Positions 36,784-44,931 of a stretch of DNA of 64,000 bases are shown here, in pieces. The DNA is from Azonexaceae bacterium s22 (GTDB lineage: Bacteria > Pseudomonadota > Gammaproteobacteria > Burkholderiales > Rhodocyclaceae): NCBI GenBank assembly GCA_016617495.1, contig WYCU01000003.1, forward strand, positions 310,001-374,000. The letters run 5' to 3'. Position 1 is the first letter of the stretch, and every line of letters starts with the position of its first letter. The position numbers and the translations under genes were made by a program. Under the pieces are notes generated by a model. It was not told the origin of the DNA, ran no database searches, and worked only from the letters and a program-made list of their open reading frames with translations.

Positions 36784-37155
36784 ATGTTCCCAAGCGCCCT
36801 CCATTTCTCTCTGAGCACAATATCCGATCTATCACCCGACTCGCAAGCCCAAGACGACCTCGAAACCGTCACCTTCGGCAACATCACCATCCGGACACCA
36901 CATATCTCGGAAGCAGCGGAACGCCTTACCTGGGTCCGGAAGAGTACGGAAGTTCTGGAACGCGGTCTACCAGCACTGCTCGTGCGCAAACCTGGCGTGC
37001 GCATCAAGCGCAAGAAGGGTGTGCCACTTTATTACACCGCACCTAATGAGCCGGAGGTCCTGATCCGGGAACTCGACGGAAAAACCATGCGGGATCGCAT
37101 GGTTAGCACGCGATGTATTCCCGACACCCCAAAACCCAAGCGAGGCACTACCTAG
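36784..37155 (+). CDS. hypothetical protein (123 aa)
   Basis: The protein shows no membrane segments. Its centre is basic (VRKPGVRIKRKKGVPLYY) and is followed by REVDG-like acidic residues (LIRELDGKTM), which suggests a nucleic-acid-binding or regulatory role but proves nothing. It has no ribosome site of its own and probably depends on coupling to the preceding 79-aa gene. It overlaps the convergent PAS gene by four bases. Confidence 0.5.
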   Translation: MFPSALHFSLSTISDLSPDSQAQDDLETVTFGNITIRTPHISEAAERLTWVRKSTEVLERGLPALLVRKPGVRIKRKKGVPLYYTAPNEPEVLIRELDGKTMRDRMVSTRCIPDTPKPKRGTT

Positions 37156-37586
37156 GAGGTCCCTTGCATCGGTCTTTTGGCCGCCATCCGCTCTTGCTCC
37201 ATTCGATCGGTCACGTCACGCACCATCGCCACCGAACCGAGAACAGCACCTGTCACATCGGCGACCAAAGCAAAGCTCATTTCGACATAAAGCTTGCGGT
37301 CTGACTTGTGCAGGGCGCGAGTCAGTGTCGGGCGGCCATGCAAGCGTGTCGTACCGCTTGCGATGGCAGCGTTGAAGCCCCGCCAGTGCGCCGCGCGCAG
37401 GTGCTCAGGGATGATCAGGTCCAAACTTTGCCCGAGCGCCTCGGTAGCGGTGTAGCCGAACATTGCAGTGGCCGCAGCATTCCAGCGTTCGATCATGCCT
37501 TGCTGGTTGGAATAAATGATGGCGTCTGCAGTTTGTTCGACTATCAACTCCCCTAGCTGCAACACCGGCCGGTCATTGCGATCCAT
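37152..37586 (-). CDS. stand-alone PAS-domain protein coupled to nsrR
   Basis: The 144 residues are essentially one PAS domain (ADAIIYSNQQGMIERWNAAA near residue 20; LGQSLDLIIPEHLRAAHW; VTGAVLGSVAMVRDVTDR). The FixL/AerR-like surface with IIPEHLR and a central His suggests a heme- or flavin-type pocket, but no ligand can be proven. ATG at 37586 is preferred: GGGAG lies six bases upstream, inside the 3' end of the Rrf2 gene, which it overlaps by 14 bp. No output domain is present, so it likely modulates a partner protein. Confidence 0.75.
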   Translation of the reverse strand: MDRNDRPVLQLGELIVEQTADAIIYSNQQGMIERWNAAATAMFGYTATEALGQSLDLIIPEHLRAAHWRGFNAAIASGTTRLHGRPTLTRALHKSDRKLYVEMSFALVADVTGAVLGSVAMVRDVTDRMEQERMAAKRPMQGTS

Positions 37587-38064
37587 GGTCATCTCCCATA
37601 ATCGAATTTGTGGCAGGTTCCCGGCAGGCTGCGTCACTGCGAGCGATCGCCGGGATAAGTCCTTGCGGGTTCGCCAATAGATCTGCCAGCGTATAACCAT
37701 CCAGTACCAGGAAAAGGGCATTCAAAGCCTCGCTCAGAATGGCATTCAAGCGGCATGCCTCCTGAATCCGGCAGGACGCATCGGCGCCAAAGCACTCAAC
37801 GAGTACGAAATCGCTTTCGGTTTGCCGAATGACGTCACCGAGCACAATCTGCTGTGGCGCAAGCGCTAACCGCATTCCTCCGCCCTTGCCGCGTACCGTT
37901 TCGATCCAGCCGCAACGGCCAAGATGATGCACGACCTTCATCAAGTGGCTTTCGGAAATTCCATGGCTGGCCGCGATCTCGGCGATCGTAGCCAGCCGTT
38001 CGGGCCGTGCCCCCAAGTACATCAGGACGCGCAGGGTGTAATCGGAAAAGGTACTCAGGCGCAT
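37573..38064 (-). CDS. nsrR: Rrf2-family regulator, NsrR-like nitric-oxide sensor
   Basis: The 163 residues carry an N-terminal winged helix (MRLSTFSDYTLRVLMYLGA, SHLMKVVHHLGRCGWI, RGKGGGMRLA) and three cluster Cys in ECFGADASCRIQEAC near residues 92-107 (C-x6-C-x5-C). This matches NsrR, which binds a [4Fe-4S] cluster and loses DNA binding on contact with NO; E. coli spacing is C-x4-C-x5-C. The C-terminus is about 25 residues longer than usual. It diverges from ccoG, and an AT-rich inverted repeat of NsrR size lies between them. Confidence 0.82.
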   Translation of the reverse strand: MRLSTFSDYTLRVLMYLGARPERLATIAEIAASHGISESHLMKVVHHLGRCGWIETVRGKGGGMRLALAPQQIVLGDVIRQTESDFVLVECFGADASCRIQEACRLNAILSEALNALFLVLDGYTLADLLANPQGLIPAIARSDAACREPATNSIMGDDHGSQ

Positions 38065-38074
38065 ATCAGTCTAT

Positions 38075-38097
38075 AAGATATATCCTATATATTGCTT
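38075..38097 (+). promoter_or_regulatory. candidate NsrR operator between nsrR and ccoG
   Basis: A 23-bp site begins AAGATATAT and ends ATATATTGCTT, so both ends show AAG/CTT. Size and AT content match the known NsrR box (AAG at each end, 11-1-11). It sits where it could control both genes. Confidence 0.5.
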
Positions 38098-38194
38098 ATC
38101 GCAAGGAAGGTTGTTAGGATCAAGATTCATTTCATTTATACCTTATGGCGAATCCATGGTGCAACCCGGACAGTTCGCTCTAGCCGCAGCAAAA

Positions 38195-39601
38195 ATGTCG
38201 AAGCAGCCAGCTCCCAGGAAAATCATCGAAATCAAATCGGCCGCCGATCCGGACGCCAAGGTGTACCCCCGCTCGATTAGCGGCCCCTACACACGCTGGC
38301 GCTGGGTTTGCGTTTGGCTGACCCAGATCGTCTTCTACGGCTTGTGCTGGGTGCCTTGGCATGATCGCCAGGCCGTGCTGTTCGACATCGACAACCGGAA
38401 GTTCTATTTCTTCGATCTCGTTCTCTGGCCGCAGGACACGATCTATCTTGTAATGCTGATGATTCTCGGTGCACTCGCGCTCTTCCTGTTCACCGCTGTA
38501 GCCGGCCGTCTATGGTGCGGGTACGCCTGCCCGCAAACCGTTTATACCGAAATCTTTCTGTGGTTCGAGAAAATTATCGAAGGCGACCGACCGCAGCGCA
38601 TGAGGCTCGATGCGGCACCTTGGTCGCCACGCAAGCTGGCGATCAAGAGTACCAAGCATCTCACCTGGCTACTCTTTTCGCTGTGGACCGGGATTACCTT
38701 CGTCGGTTATTTCATGCCGATTCGCGAACTGGTACATGATCTGTTCATGCTGTCACCCGGGGCTTGGGCGGCTTTCTGGGTAGTTTTCTATGCTTTTGCC
38801 ACCTACGGCAACGCCGGTTTCCTGCGTGAACAGATGTGCCGCCAGATTTGCCCTTATGCCCGCTTTCAGTTCGTCATGCTTGACCCTGACACACTGATCA
38901 TTGCCTACGATTCCAAGCGCGGCGAATCGCGCGGCGCACGCGCCAAGGCCAGTGACCCACGTGCCTTGGGTCTCGGCGATTGTGTGGACTGCGGTATTTG
39001 CGTCCAGGTCTGTCCAACCGGGATCGATATCCGCAACGGGCTACAGAACGAGTGCATCGGCTGTGCAGCCTGTATCGATGCCTGCGATCAAGTGATGGAC
39101 AAGATGAATTACCCGCGCGGCCTCATCCGTTATTCGACCGAAAACGCTGTAAGCATGCGCTACACGCCAATGGATATCGCGCGTCGGGCCGCACGGCCTC
39201 GGGTGATCATCTACACCGTCATTCTCGTTCTGCTCACAGTTGCAACGGCATGGTCTCTCGCCACACGCGTCCCATTGAAAGTTAATGTCCTGAAAGATCG
39301 CAACGTGCTTTCCCGCGAGGCAGAGGACGGCTCGATCGAGAACACGTATCGCCTGCAGATCATGAATACCGGCGACCAGACAAGGACTTTCCTGATTAGC
39401 ATCGCCGGAATCGACGGCATCCGCCTTGCCGGGGACAACGAAGTCACTGTCGCCGGTGGTGAGATCGGCACGCAAACGGCAGTCGTCAGGGTTGAGCCTG
39501 GAACCAGGAAGAGCGGCGCCATCCAGATCACTTTTGCCATCGTGGATGTCGCCGACGCCACCGTCGCCGTCACCGAGCATTCCAAATTCTGGATGCCGTG
39601 A
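38195..39601 (+). CDS. ccoG: cytochrome c oxidase accessory protein CcoG (FixG/RdxA)
   Basis: The protein has about five membrane helices. Cys motifs GRLWCGYACPQ and MCRQICPYARF precede a double ferredoxin domain (DCVDCGICVQVCPTGID near residue 265, then CIGCAACIDACD) and a C-terminal Ig-like domain. CcoG reduces Cu2+ for assembly of cbb3 oxidase. A second copy elsewhere in the genome near ccoNOP is likely, so this one may be an NO-responsive paralogue given the divergent NsrR gene. The start is unclear: ATG at 38195 (MSKQPAPRK) is used, with ATG at 38156 and TTG at 38111 possible. Confidence 0.88.
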   Translation: MSKQPAPRKIIEIKSAADPDAKVYPRSISGPYTRWRWVCVWLTQIVFYGLCWVPWHDRQAVLFDIDNRKFYFFDLVLWPQDTIYLVMLMILGALALFLFTAVAGRLWCGYACPQTVYTEIFLWFEKIIEGDRPQRMRLDAAPWSPRKLAIKSTKHLTWLLFSLWTGITFVGYFMPIRELVHDLFMLSPGAWAAFWVVFYAFATYGNAGFLREQMCRQICPYARFQFVMLDPDTLIIAYDSKRGESRGARAKASDPRALGLGDCVDCGICVQVCPTGIDIRNGLQNECIGCAACIDACDQVMDKMNYPRGLIRYSTENAVSMRYTPMDIARRAARPRVIIYTVILVLLTVATAWSLATRVPLKVNVLKDRNVLSREAEDGSIENTYRLQIMNTGDQTRTFLISIAGIDGIRLAGDNEVTVAGGEIGTQTAVVRVEPGTRKSGAIQITFAIVDVADATVAVTEHSKFWMP

Positions 39602-39730
39602 ACTAACGACGATTGCTGTTGATCATTCCGTTTTAGAGGAAAGATCACTCAGATTGAGGGTCCATCGGCGTAACGGGCAGATGGGATGGGAATGATGGCA
39701 CTCACCTATTTCCGTTTTTCGGCCAAAGGG

Positions 39731-41980
39731 TCATTCGCATGCACGTCCGTCACAGCCTGCTACGAATCGGTTACCCCCCGTTTGATAAGCCACTGCATTG
39801 GCCCGCGCCAGGTGCAATTTTTTATAGCTATCGATCAGGCGCTGATGCCGATCAAGTCCTTCCAACTGCATGCTCGTTTGCGTCAAGCCGAAGAAGCGCA
39901 CGCTACCGTCCACCGAGCCAAGCACCGCGTCCATCCGCGGGGCGCCGAACATCCGGCGGAAATTGACCACGTAATCACCCAGTTCAAGGTCGTCGTCCAG
40001 CACCACCTCCAGAACCACATTCAGTGCCTGGTAGAACAAGCCGCGCTCGACGGTGTTCTCGTTGTACTGTAAGTAGGTCTTGACCCTTTCGTGCGCCGCT
40101 TCGAATTGTTGCAGGGCGAGATTGATCAGCAGCTTCAGTTCAAGAATGGTCAGCTGGCCCCATTCCGTATTTTCGTCAAATTCGACGCCGATCAACGTGA
40201 TTATGTCGGTGTAATCATCCAGCCCGCTCTCTTCCAGGCGTTCGAGCAGGGCCTCCAGCTCGACATCGTCGAGGCGGTGCAAGTTCAGGATGTCGGCACG
40301 GAAGGCCAGCGCCTTGTTGGTGTTGTCCCAGATCAGCTCCTCAATCGGATAGACCTCAGAATATCCCGGCACCAAGATGCGGCAGGCGGTCGCGCCGAGG
40401 TGGTCATAGACCGCCATGTACGCTTCCTTGCCAAGGTCTGCGAGGATACCAAACAAGGCGGCGGCCTCGTCGACATTTGAGTTTTCGCCGTGGCCGGAAA
40501 AATCCCACTCGACGAAGTCGTAATGCGCCTTAGCACTGAAGAAGCGCCACGACAGGACGCCGCTGGAATCGATGAAGTGTTCAACAAAGTTGTTCGGCTC
40601 GGTGACGGCGTTGCTCTCAAAGGTCGGACGCGGCAGATCGTTCAACCCCTCGAAGCTGCGCCCCTGTAGCAGCTCGGTCAGGCTGCGCTCCAGCGCGACC
40701 TCCAGGCGCGGATGCGCGCCGAACGAGGCGAACACGCCGCCGGTACGCGGGTTCATCAGTGTCACGCACATCACTGGAAATTCCCCGCCCAGCGATGCGT
40801 CCTTGACCAGCACCGGAAAGCCTTGTTTTTCCAGTTCCTCGATGCCAGCGACGATACCCGGATATTTCGCCAGCACTTCGGCCGGCACATCCGGCAGCGC
40901 GATTTCGCCTTCGATGATTTCGCGCTTGACAGCGCGTTCGAAGATTTCCGACAGGCATTGCACCTGGGCTTCGGCCAGTGTGTTGCCGGCGCTCATGCCA
41001 TTACTCAGGTAGAGGTTGTCGATCAGGTTGGTCGGGAAATATACCGTCGCGCCGTCCGACTGGCGCACATAAGGTAGCGTGCAGATGCCGCGCTCCGTAT
41101 TGCCGGAGTTGGTGTCGTACAAATGTGAGCCGCGCAGCTCGCCCTCTGGGTCGTAGATTTCCCGGCAGTAGTCGTCAAGGATTTCAGCCGGCAGCGCATC
41201 CTTGCGGCCGGGCTTGAACCAGCGCTCCTCCGGGTAATGCACAAAAGCTGCGTTGGCGATCTCCTCGCCCCAGAACTGGTCGTTGTAAAAATGGTTGCAG
41301 CTCGCCCGCTCGATGTACTCGCCCAGTGCCGAGGCCAGCGCGCTCTCTTTGGTGGCACCCTTGCCATTGGTGAAACACATCGGCGAGTGCGCATCACGGA
41401 TATGCAGCGACCAGACGTTGGGCACCAGATTGCGCCAGGAAGCGATCTCGATCTTCATGCCCAGTCTGGCCAGGATGCCCGACATGTTGGCGATGGTCTG
41501 TTCCAGCGGCAGGTCCTTGCCGGCGATATAGGTGCGCGACTCTGCATCCGGATTCAGCGTCAGCAGCGACTGCGCGTCGGCATCCAGGTTTTCCACTTCC
41601 TCAATGATGAACTCGGGGCCGGTCTGCACGACCTTCTTGACGGTGCAGCGGTCGATGGAGCGCAAGATGCCCACCCGGTCCTTCTCCGAGATATCCGGAG
41701 GCAGCTCGAGCTGGATCTTGAAGGTCTGCTTGTAGCGGTTTTCCGGATCGATGATGTTGTTGTGCGAAAGGCGGATGTGCTCGGTCGGGATATGGCGCGT
41801 GTCGCAGTACTGCTTGACGAAATAAGCCGCGCATAATGCCGACGACGCCAAGAAGTAATCGAAAGGCCCCGGCGCCGAGCCATCGCCCTTATAGCGGATC
41901 GGCTGATCGGCGATAACCGTGAAGTCGTCGAATTTGGCTTCCTGGCGAAGCTTGTCGAGAAAATTGACCTTGATTTCCAT
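39731..41980 (-). CDS. OsmC-YcaO fusion protein
   Basis: The 749 residues begin with an OsmC-like domain (1-140; GPFDYFLASSALCAAYFV with the redox Cys, and CTVKKVV with the second). A YcaO domain follows (about 150-600; ATP-binding residues in GKGATKESALASALGEYIER and AEAQVQCLSEIFERAVK), then an acidic helical tail. YcaO enzymes activate amide backbones with ATP to form azolines or thioamides. E. coli YcaO instead supports beta-methylthiolation of ribosomal protein S12. The OsmC part suggests thiol or peroxide chemistry on the same substrate. No precursor-peptide gene is visible beside it. ATG at 41980 has GGAA upstream. Confidence 0.87.
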   Translation of the reverse strand: MEIKVNFLDKLRQEAKFDDFTVIADQPIRYKGDGSAPGPFDYFLASSALCAAYFVKQYCDTRHIPTEHIRLSHNNIIDPENRYKQTFKIQLELPPDISEKDRVGILRSIDRCTVKKVVQTGPEFIIEEVENLDADAQSLLTLNPDAESRTYIAGKDLPLEQTIANMSGILARLGMKIEIASWRNLVPNVWSLHIRDAHSPMCFTNGKGATKESALASALGEYIERASCNHFYNDQFWGEEIANAAFVHYPEERWFKPGRKDALPAEILDDYCREIYDPEGELRGSHLYDTNSGNTERGICTLPYVRQSDGATVYFPTNLIDNLYLSNGMSAGNTLAEAQVQCLSEIFERAVKREIIEGEIALPDVPAEVLAKYPGIVAGIEELEKQGFPVLVKDASLGGEFPVMCVTLMNPRTGGVFASFGAHPRLEVALERSLTELLQGRSFEGLNDLPRPTFESNAVTEPNNFVEHFIDSSGVLSWRFFSAKAHYDFVEWDFSGHGENSNVDEAAALFGILADLGKEAYMAVYDHLGATACRILVPGYSEVYPIEELIWDNTNKALAFRADILNLHRLDDVELEALLERLEESGLDDYTDIITLIGVEFDENTEWGQLTILELKLLINLALQQFEAAHERVKTYLQYNENTVERGLFYQALNVVLEVVLDDDLELGDYVVNFRRMFGAPRMDAVLGSVDGSVRFFGLTQTSMQLEGLDRHQRLIDSYKKLHLARANAVAYQTGGNRFVAGCDGRACE

Positions 41981-42261
41981 GCGGGATTCCAGAATAGTGT
42001 TCAAAACGGATCGGCCGCTATTATCGGGCTTTCCCAGTGGAGACACCGTGCCTCACAGGAAGATCCGGCATGTTGTTTCCGTCAGACCCGCGTGACTGCT
42101 TTCTAGCATGACGTTCGACGCGCGCTGTCAGCCACAAGCAGCCGTATGGTTCTCCATAGGTGAATCGCCCTGGCTTCAGCAGACGCTCGGCAGCCAATCG
42201 ACGGGCTGCCACCCGGCACTTTGGCCCCCGATTCTGGTCAGATGTCCAAGATTTGCTCTGG

Positions 42262-42345
42262 CCGAAAAACCGGCGATGATGCTTAATCGATCCGGAGATT
42301 TTTGTATGGTCGTCCGGAGTTCGACCAAAGCGACCTGTGACCCTC
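42262..42345 (+). repeat. 84-bp repeat, left copy of an inverted pair
   Basis: It matches the reverse complement of 43562-43645 at roughly 83 percent, with the central 21 bases identical. Each copy contains GGAG/GAGG, then ATTTTTGT and ATGGTCGTCCGGA, so it could be the 5' end of a duplicated small gene. It lies in the 41981-42495 stretch, which otherwise holds only the terminator at 42352. Confidence 0.75.
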
Positions 42346-42351
42346 CCTATT

Positions 42352-42390
42352 AAATGGCCGGTTCCGATTGCAGACCGGCCATTTATTTTT
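42352..42390 (+). terminator. intrinsic terminator in the scrap zone
   Basis: AAATGGCCGGT pairs with ACCGGCCATTT over eleven pairs with an eleven-base loop, followed by ATTTTT. No intact gene precedes it on this strand, so it is probably left over from a lost gene. Confidence 0.7.
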
Positions 42391-42495
42391 CGAACGGGAT
42401 AACTACCTGGCCAGTTCGGCTTCTAAGCCAATCCGGACCTTGGTTCCTCTGGAGCCCAAATGGCAGTACTCTGATCGCAAAGGGCGTCGTCGAGG

Positions 42496-42702
42496 CTACT
42501 CTTGCCAACGCCGTTCCTGAATGGTCACTCCGAAGTGTTTGCGCTTGTTGCCGCACATCCAGCAACTACATAATTGCGGCGTGTGGATCGCTATGCCAAG
42601 TTGTTTGGCGGACTGCCGAAGATCAGTACCGTAGTACCAGCGGCGCGCTTTCTTAAGGCGCGCAATATGGCGGCGCCGAAGTGCCCTTTTGGAATCTTTC
42701 AC
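42496..42702 (-). CDS. small basic protein with a CxxC motif
   Basis: The 68 residues are very basic at the N-terminus (KRALRRRHIARLKKARRW) and end with CSCWMCGNKRKHFG and a QERR tail. A similar small protein with CSCxMCGNPR is common in bacterial genomes, often near mobile DNA; the Cys cluster looks like a zinc site. GTG at 42702 is used because GGAGAGG lies three bases upstream. The function is unknown. It is the only intact-looking gene between the YcaO and TetR genes. Confidence 0.65.
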   Translation of the reverse strand: MKDSKRALRRRHIARLKKARRWYYGTDLRQSAKQLGIAIHTPQLCSCWMCGNKRKHFGVTIQERRWQE

Positions 42703-43067
42703 TTTGCCTCTCCAATTTAACCCCAAGAGCACCCTTGCCCTTGGGGAAAGTTATGAAGAAGCCAGCCGAATGGTAGTAATTCATTTTTTATAGCTACATC
42801 GGATAATTGACCCCAATTTTATCTGCAAAATCGGGGCCTAAGATTCCGCCAAACCGGTCGGTGGCGACCTCAATTAAAAATGGTCAGCCCACAGCTCTGG
42901 CCGGCCATTGCACTTCTGAGACTGTAAATGACAGCATCTAGATCTTGGTTACGACGGCAATAGTAGGCTGTGCCCGGATCACTCGTCGGCATCCGAATAA
43001 ACCACTCATTACCACTCTCCGCATCCGCACCCTGCACAGGGTGCACAACCCGCGCAGCCCGGATCTC
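42703..43067 (+). other. gene-free part of the scrap zone
   Basis: It holds a hairpin (CCCCAATTTT with AAAATCGGGG at 42811-42836) and several GGCC-rich fragments, but no frame I can support. TTTTTTATAGCTAC at 42784 resembles a motif frequent in Comamonadaceae intergenic DNA, a weak hint of foreign origin. Confidence 0.45.
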
Positions 43068-43175
43068 CTATATTTCCCCTCGCAATTCTACTTCGGCACA
43101 ATCCGCAACCGGTATCCCGGCTTCCGCTTCCCGCAGCAAACCAATCGTTTGCTCTTCGGTGAAACGCTTCTTCAT
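43068..43175 (-). pseudogene. IS3-family transposase OrfA remnant
   Basis: AAGGAGATTGGAT followed by ATG opens a 35-codon frame beginning MKKRFTEEQTIGLLREAEAG, the standard N-terminus of IS3-family OrfA proteins. It runs out of homology after IPVAD and stops. No OrfB, no second end and no target duplication are visible, so only the 5' end of the insertion sequence survives. Confidence 0.8.
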
Positions 43176-43284
43176 ATCCAATCTCCTTGTCTTGGTGGAT
43201 TGGACTCTAACGTCAGGTGCTACTCAATTACTGGGGGACGTCGGCCCAACACTATTCGCTTGCAATCGTTCGTCATCCACACGC

Positions 43285-43461
43285 GACATTAAGCACCGCC
43301 TCCAAGCCTACGAGCACGCATGGCTTAACGCTGCACTTTCGAAGGCAGGGGGCAATAAATCTGAAGCAGCGCGGCTACTCGGGATTCCCCGTAAGACATT
43401 TGAAAACCGACTACGCGTAGGGAGCCGTGAAGACACGGACAGCAGCGAATTAGATGACTGA
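43285..43461 (+). pseudogene. C-terminal fragment of an NtrC-family regulator (Fis-type HTH)
   Basis: About 58 codons encode a Fis-type helix-turn-helix (YEHAWLNAALSKAGGNKSEA, then ARLLGIPRKTFENRLR), the C-terminal DNA-binding end of DctD/NtrC sigma-54 activators. The AAA+ and receiver domains are missing. Sequence upstream in the same frame is low-complexity and overlaps the IS remnant, so the gene was probably cut by the insertion and then partly deleted. Confidence 0.75.
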
Positions 43462-43561
43462 ATCCTCCCCGGTTTCGTAGAGACTCAGCAGTTTAAGTAC
43501 AGGCGTATTCGGCCAGAACGGTAAGGCCGCTAACCCCCGAGTAGCTGACTGTTTCTTGTAA

Positions 43562-43645
43562 TTTGGCCACAGGCAGCTTCGGCCGAAGTCCGGACGACCA
43601 TACAAAAATCCTCGGATCAATTCGGCATCATCGGCGGTTTTTCGC
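43562..43645 (-). repeat. 84-bp repeat, right copy of an inverted pair
   Basis: Inverted partner of 42262-42345. Together they bracket the small CxxC gene, the IS3 remnant and the regulator fragment, a span of about 1.2 kb. Confidence 0.75.
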
Positions 43646-43742
43646 CCTTAGCAGTCATATAAACTTCGTGGCTGTTGCGGCTGGTCAACAACTTAAACCG
43701 GACCTGTTGATCGAAAGCATTACATACGAGCATGGCATCCAT

Positions 43743-44291
43743 TTACTGCACCTTGCTTAACCCAGAAAAAACTTCGCGAATTGAAGCGGTTAGCAATGGT
43801 GACGACCCCATAACTTGCATGGTGACGATAAGCCCTTCACCCATCACAAAAAGCTGTGTGGCCAGCGATTGTGCTTCAGCAAACCCTGCTTCCTGACAGA
43901 TGCGGACAAGATATGCCAAGACTCTCTCCTTGTGCGCCTTTGCCGCGAGATGCGGCCCGTTCGAGTGATCGGAATATTCCGCGGCGGCGTTGATGAACAT
44001 GCATCCGTGAAAGTCAGGCTCCTTGCCCCAAGCTTCCAGAAAATCGAGATAAGCCATCGGCCGTTGCTCCTTGGGCGCTGCCTCCACGAAGGTTTGCAGG
44101 CGCGCCATGAACTGCTCGTCGCGGAGCTGTAGCACAGCATCGATCAGGCATTCCTTGCTCGGAAAGTGACGGTACAGCGTGCGCTTGGTGATGCCGGCCT
44201 TGCTGCTCAGCTGGTCCACGCCCGTGGCATGAAAACCATTCTGATAAAACTCGGCCAATGCGGCATTGAGGATTTGTTCGGCGGTATCCAT
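43743..44291 (-). CDS. TetR/AcrR-family repressor
   Basis: The 182 residues have an N-terminal helix-turn-helix (ILNAALAEFYQNGFHATGVD, LSSKAGITKRTLYRHFPSKE) and a helical ligand domain containing FHGCMFINAAAEY, as in the group that responds to electrophiles or oxidants through the Cys. It diverges from the HPP-family gene. Two AGTATACCGAT direct repeats around the HPP promoter are the likely operators. Confidence 0.88.
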   Translation of the reverse strand: MDTAEQILNAALAEFYQNGFHATGVDQLSSKAGITKRTLYRHFPSKECLIDAVLQLRDEQFMARLQTFVEAAPKEQRPMAYLDFLEAWGKEPDFHGCMFINAAAEYSDHSNGPHLAAKAHKERVLAYLVRICQEAGFAEAQSLATQLFVMGEGLIVTMQVMGSSPLLTASIREVFSGLSKVQ

Positions 44292-44316
44292 GTTGTTGAT
44301 CTCCTGACGACCACGA

Positions 44317-44357
44317 AGTATACCGATCTGTTGACAAACCAGTATACCGATTAGTAT
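44317..44357 (+). promoter_or_regulatory. HPP-gene promoter with paired TetR operator candidates
   Basis: TTGACA (44331-44336) is followed by TAGTAT at 15 bases or GTATCC at 17 bases. AGTATACCGAT occurs at 44317-44327 and 44341-44351, 24 bp apart, flanking the -35 box. A bound repressor would block the promoter. Confidence 0.6.
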
Positions 44358-44390
44358 CCTTGATTGTCATTTTCATTCAAGGAGTCCTTC

Positions 44391-44891
44391 ATGCTTCCCC
44401 GCCTTCCCCTCTCATCGAGCGCTCCGCCAGCGCCCCCCTTGCGTTTCACGTCGGTCTCCCTGGCCGGTGCCTTCCTGGCCATCGCATTGACCGCTTGGCT
44501 TTCCCAGGTGTCCGGTGCCTCCTGGCTGATGGCCCCCTTTGGTGCCAGTTGTGTGCTGGCCTTTGGCTTGCCGGACTCACCTCTCGCCCAACCGCGCAGC
44601 ATCATTGGTGGCCATCTGGTCACTACCTTGGTCGGTCTGCTCATCCTGCAATTCATGGGCGATACTTGGTGGTCCGAGGCTTTGGCCGTCGGCTTGGCTA
44701 TGGCGGCCATGCAACAAACCCGGACGGTGCATGCACCGGCTGGCGCCAACCCCCTACTGGTGATGACGACACATCCTGGCTTCGGCTTCCTGCTGACGCC
44801 GGTCCTCGCCGGAGCGCTAGTCATCGTCGGAGTCGCCTATGGCGTAAATAATCTCCGCGACCGAGGTAGCTATCCTCGCTACTGGATTTAG
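44391..44891 (+). CDS. HPP-family integral membrane protein
   Basis: The 166 residues have four to five hydrophobic segments and the HPP-family signatures ASWLMAPFGASCVLAFGLPD, SPLAQPRSIIGGH and HAPAGANPLL. Some plant and cyanobacterial members transport nitrite. Bacterial members are mostly uncharacterised. AAGGAG six bases before ATG at 44391 sets the start. Control by the divergent TetR regulator is likely. Confidence 0.87.
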   Translation: MLPRLPLSSSAPPAPPLRFTSVSLAGAFLAIALTAWLSQVSGASWLMAPFGASCVLAFGLPDSPLAQPRSIIGGHLVTTLVGLLILQFMGDTWWSEALAVGLAMAAMQQTRTVHAPAGANPLLVMTTHPGFGFLLTPVLAGALVIVGVAYGVNNLRDRGSYPRYWI

Positions 44892-44931
44892 GTGCACCTC
44901 GGAAGCCGGATGGAACTGCCCCGGTGAATCA

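Noticed and set aside
39820-42800. TTTTTTATAGCTA at 39825 and 42784 as copies of a mobile repeat
   Set aside because: The first copy lies in the YcaO gene and encodes normal residues; 13 bases is too short to claim a family.
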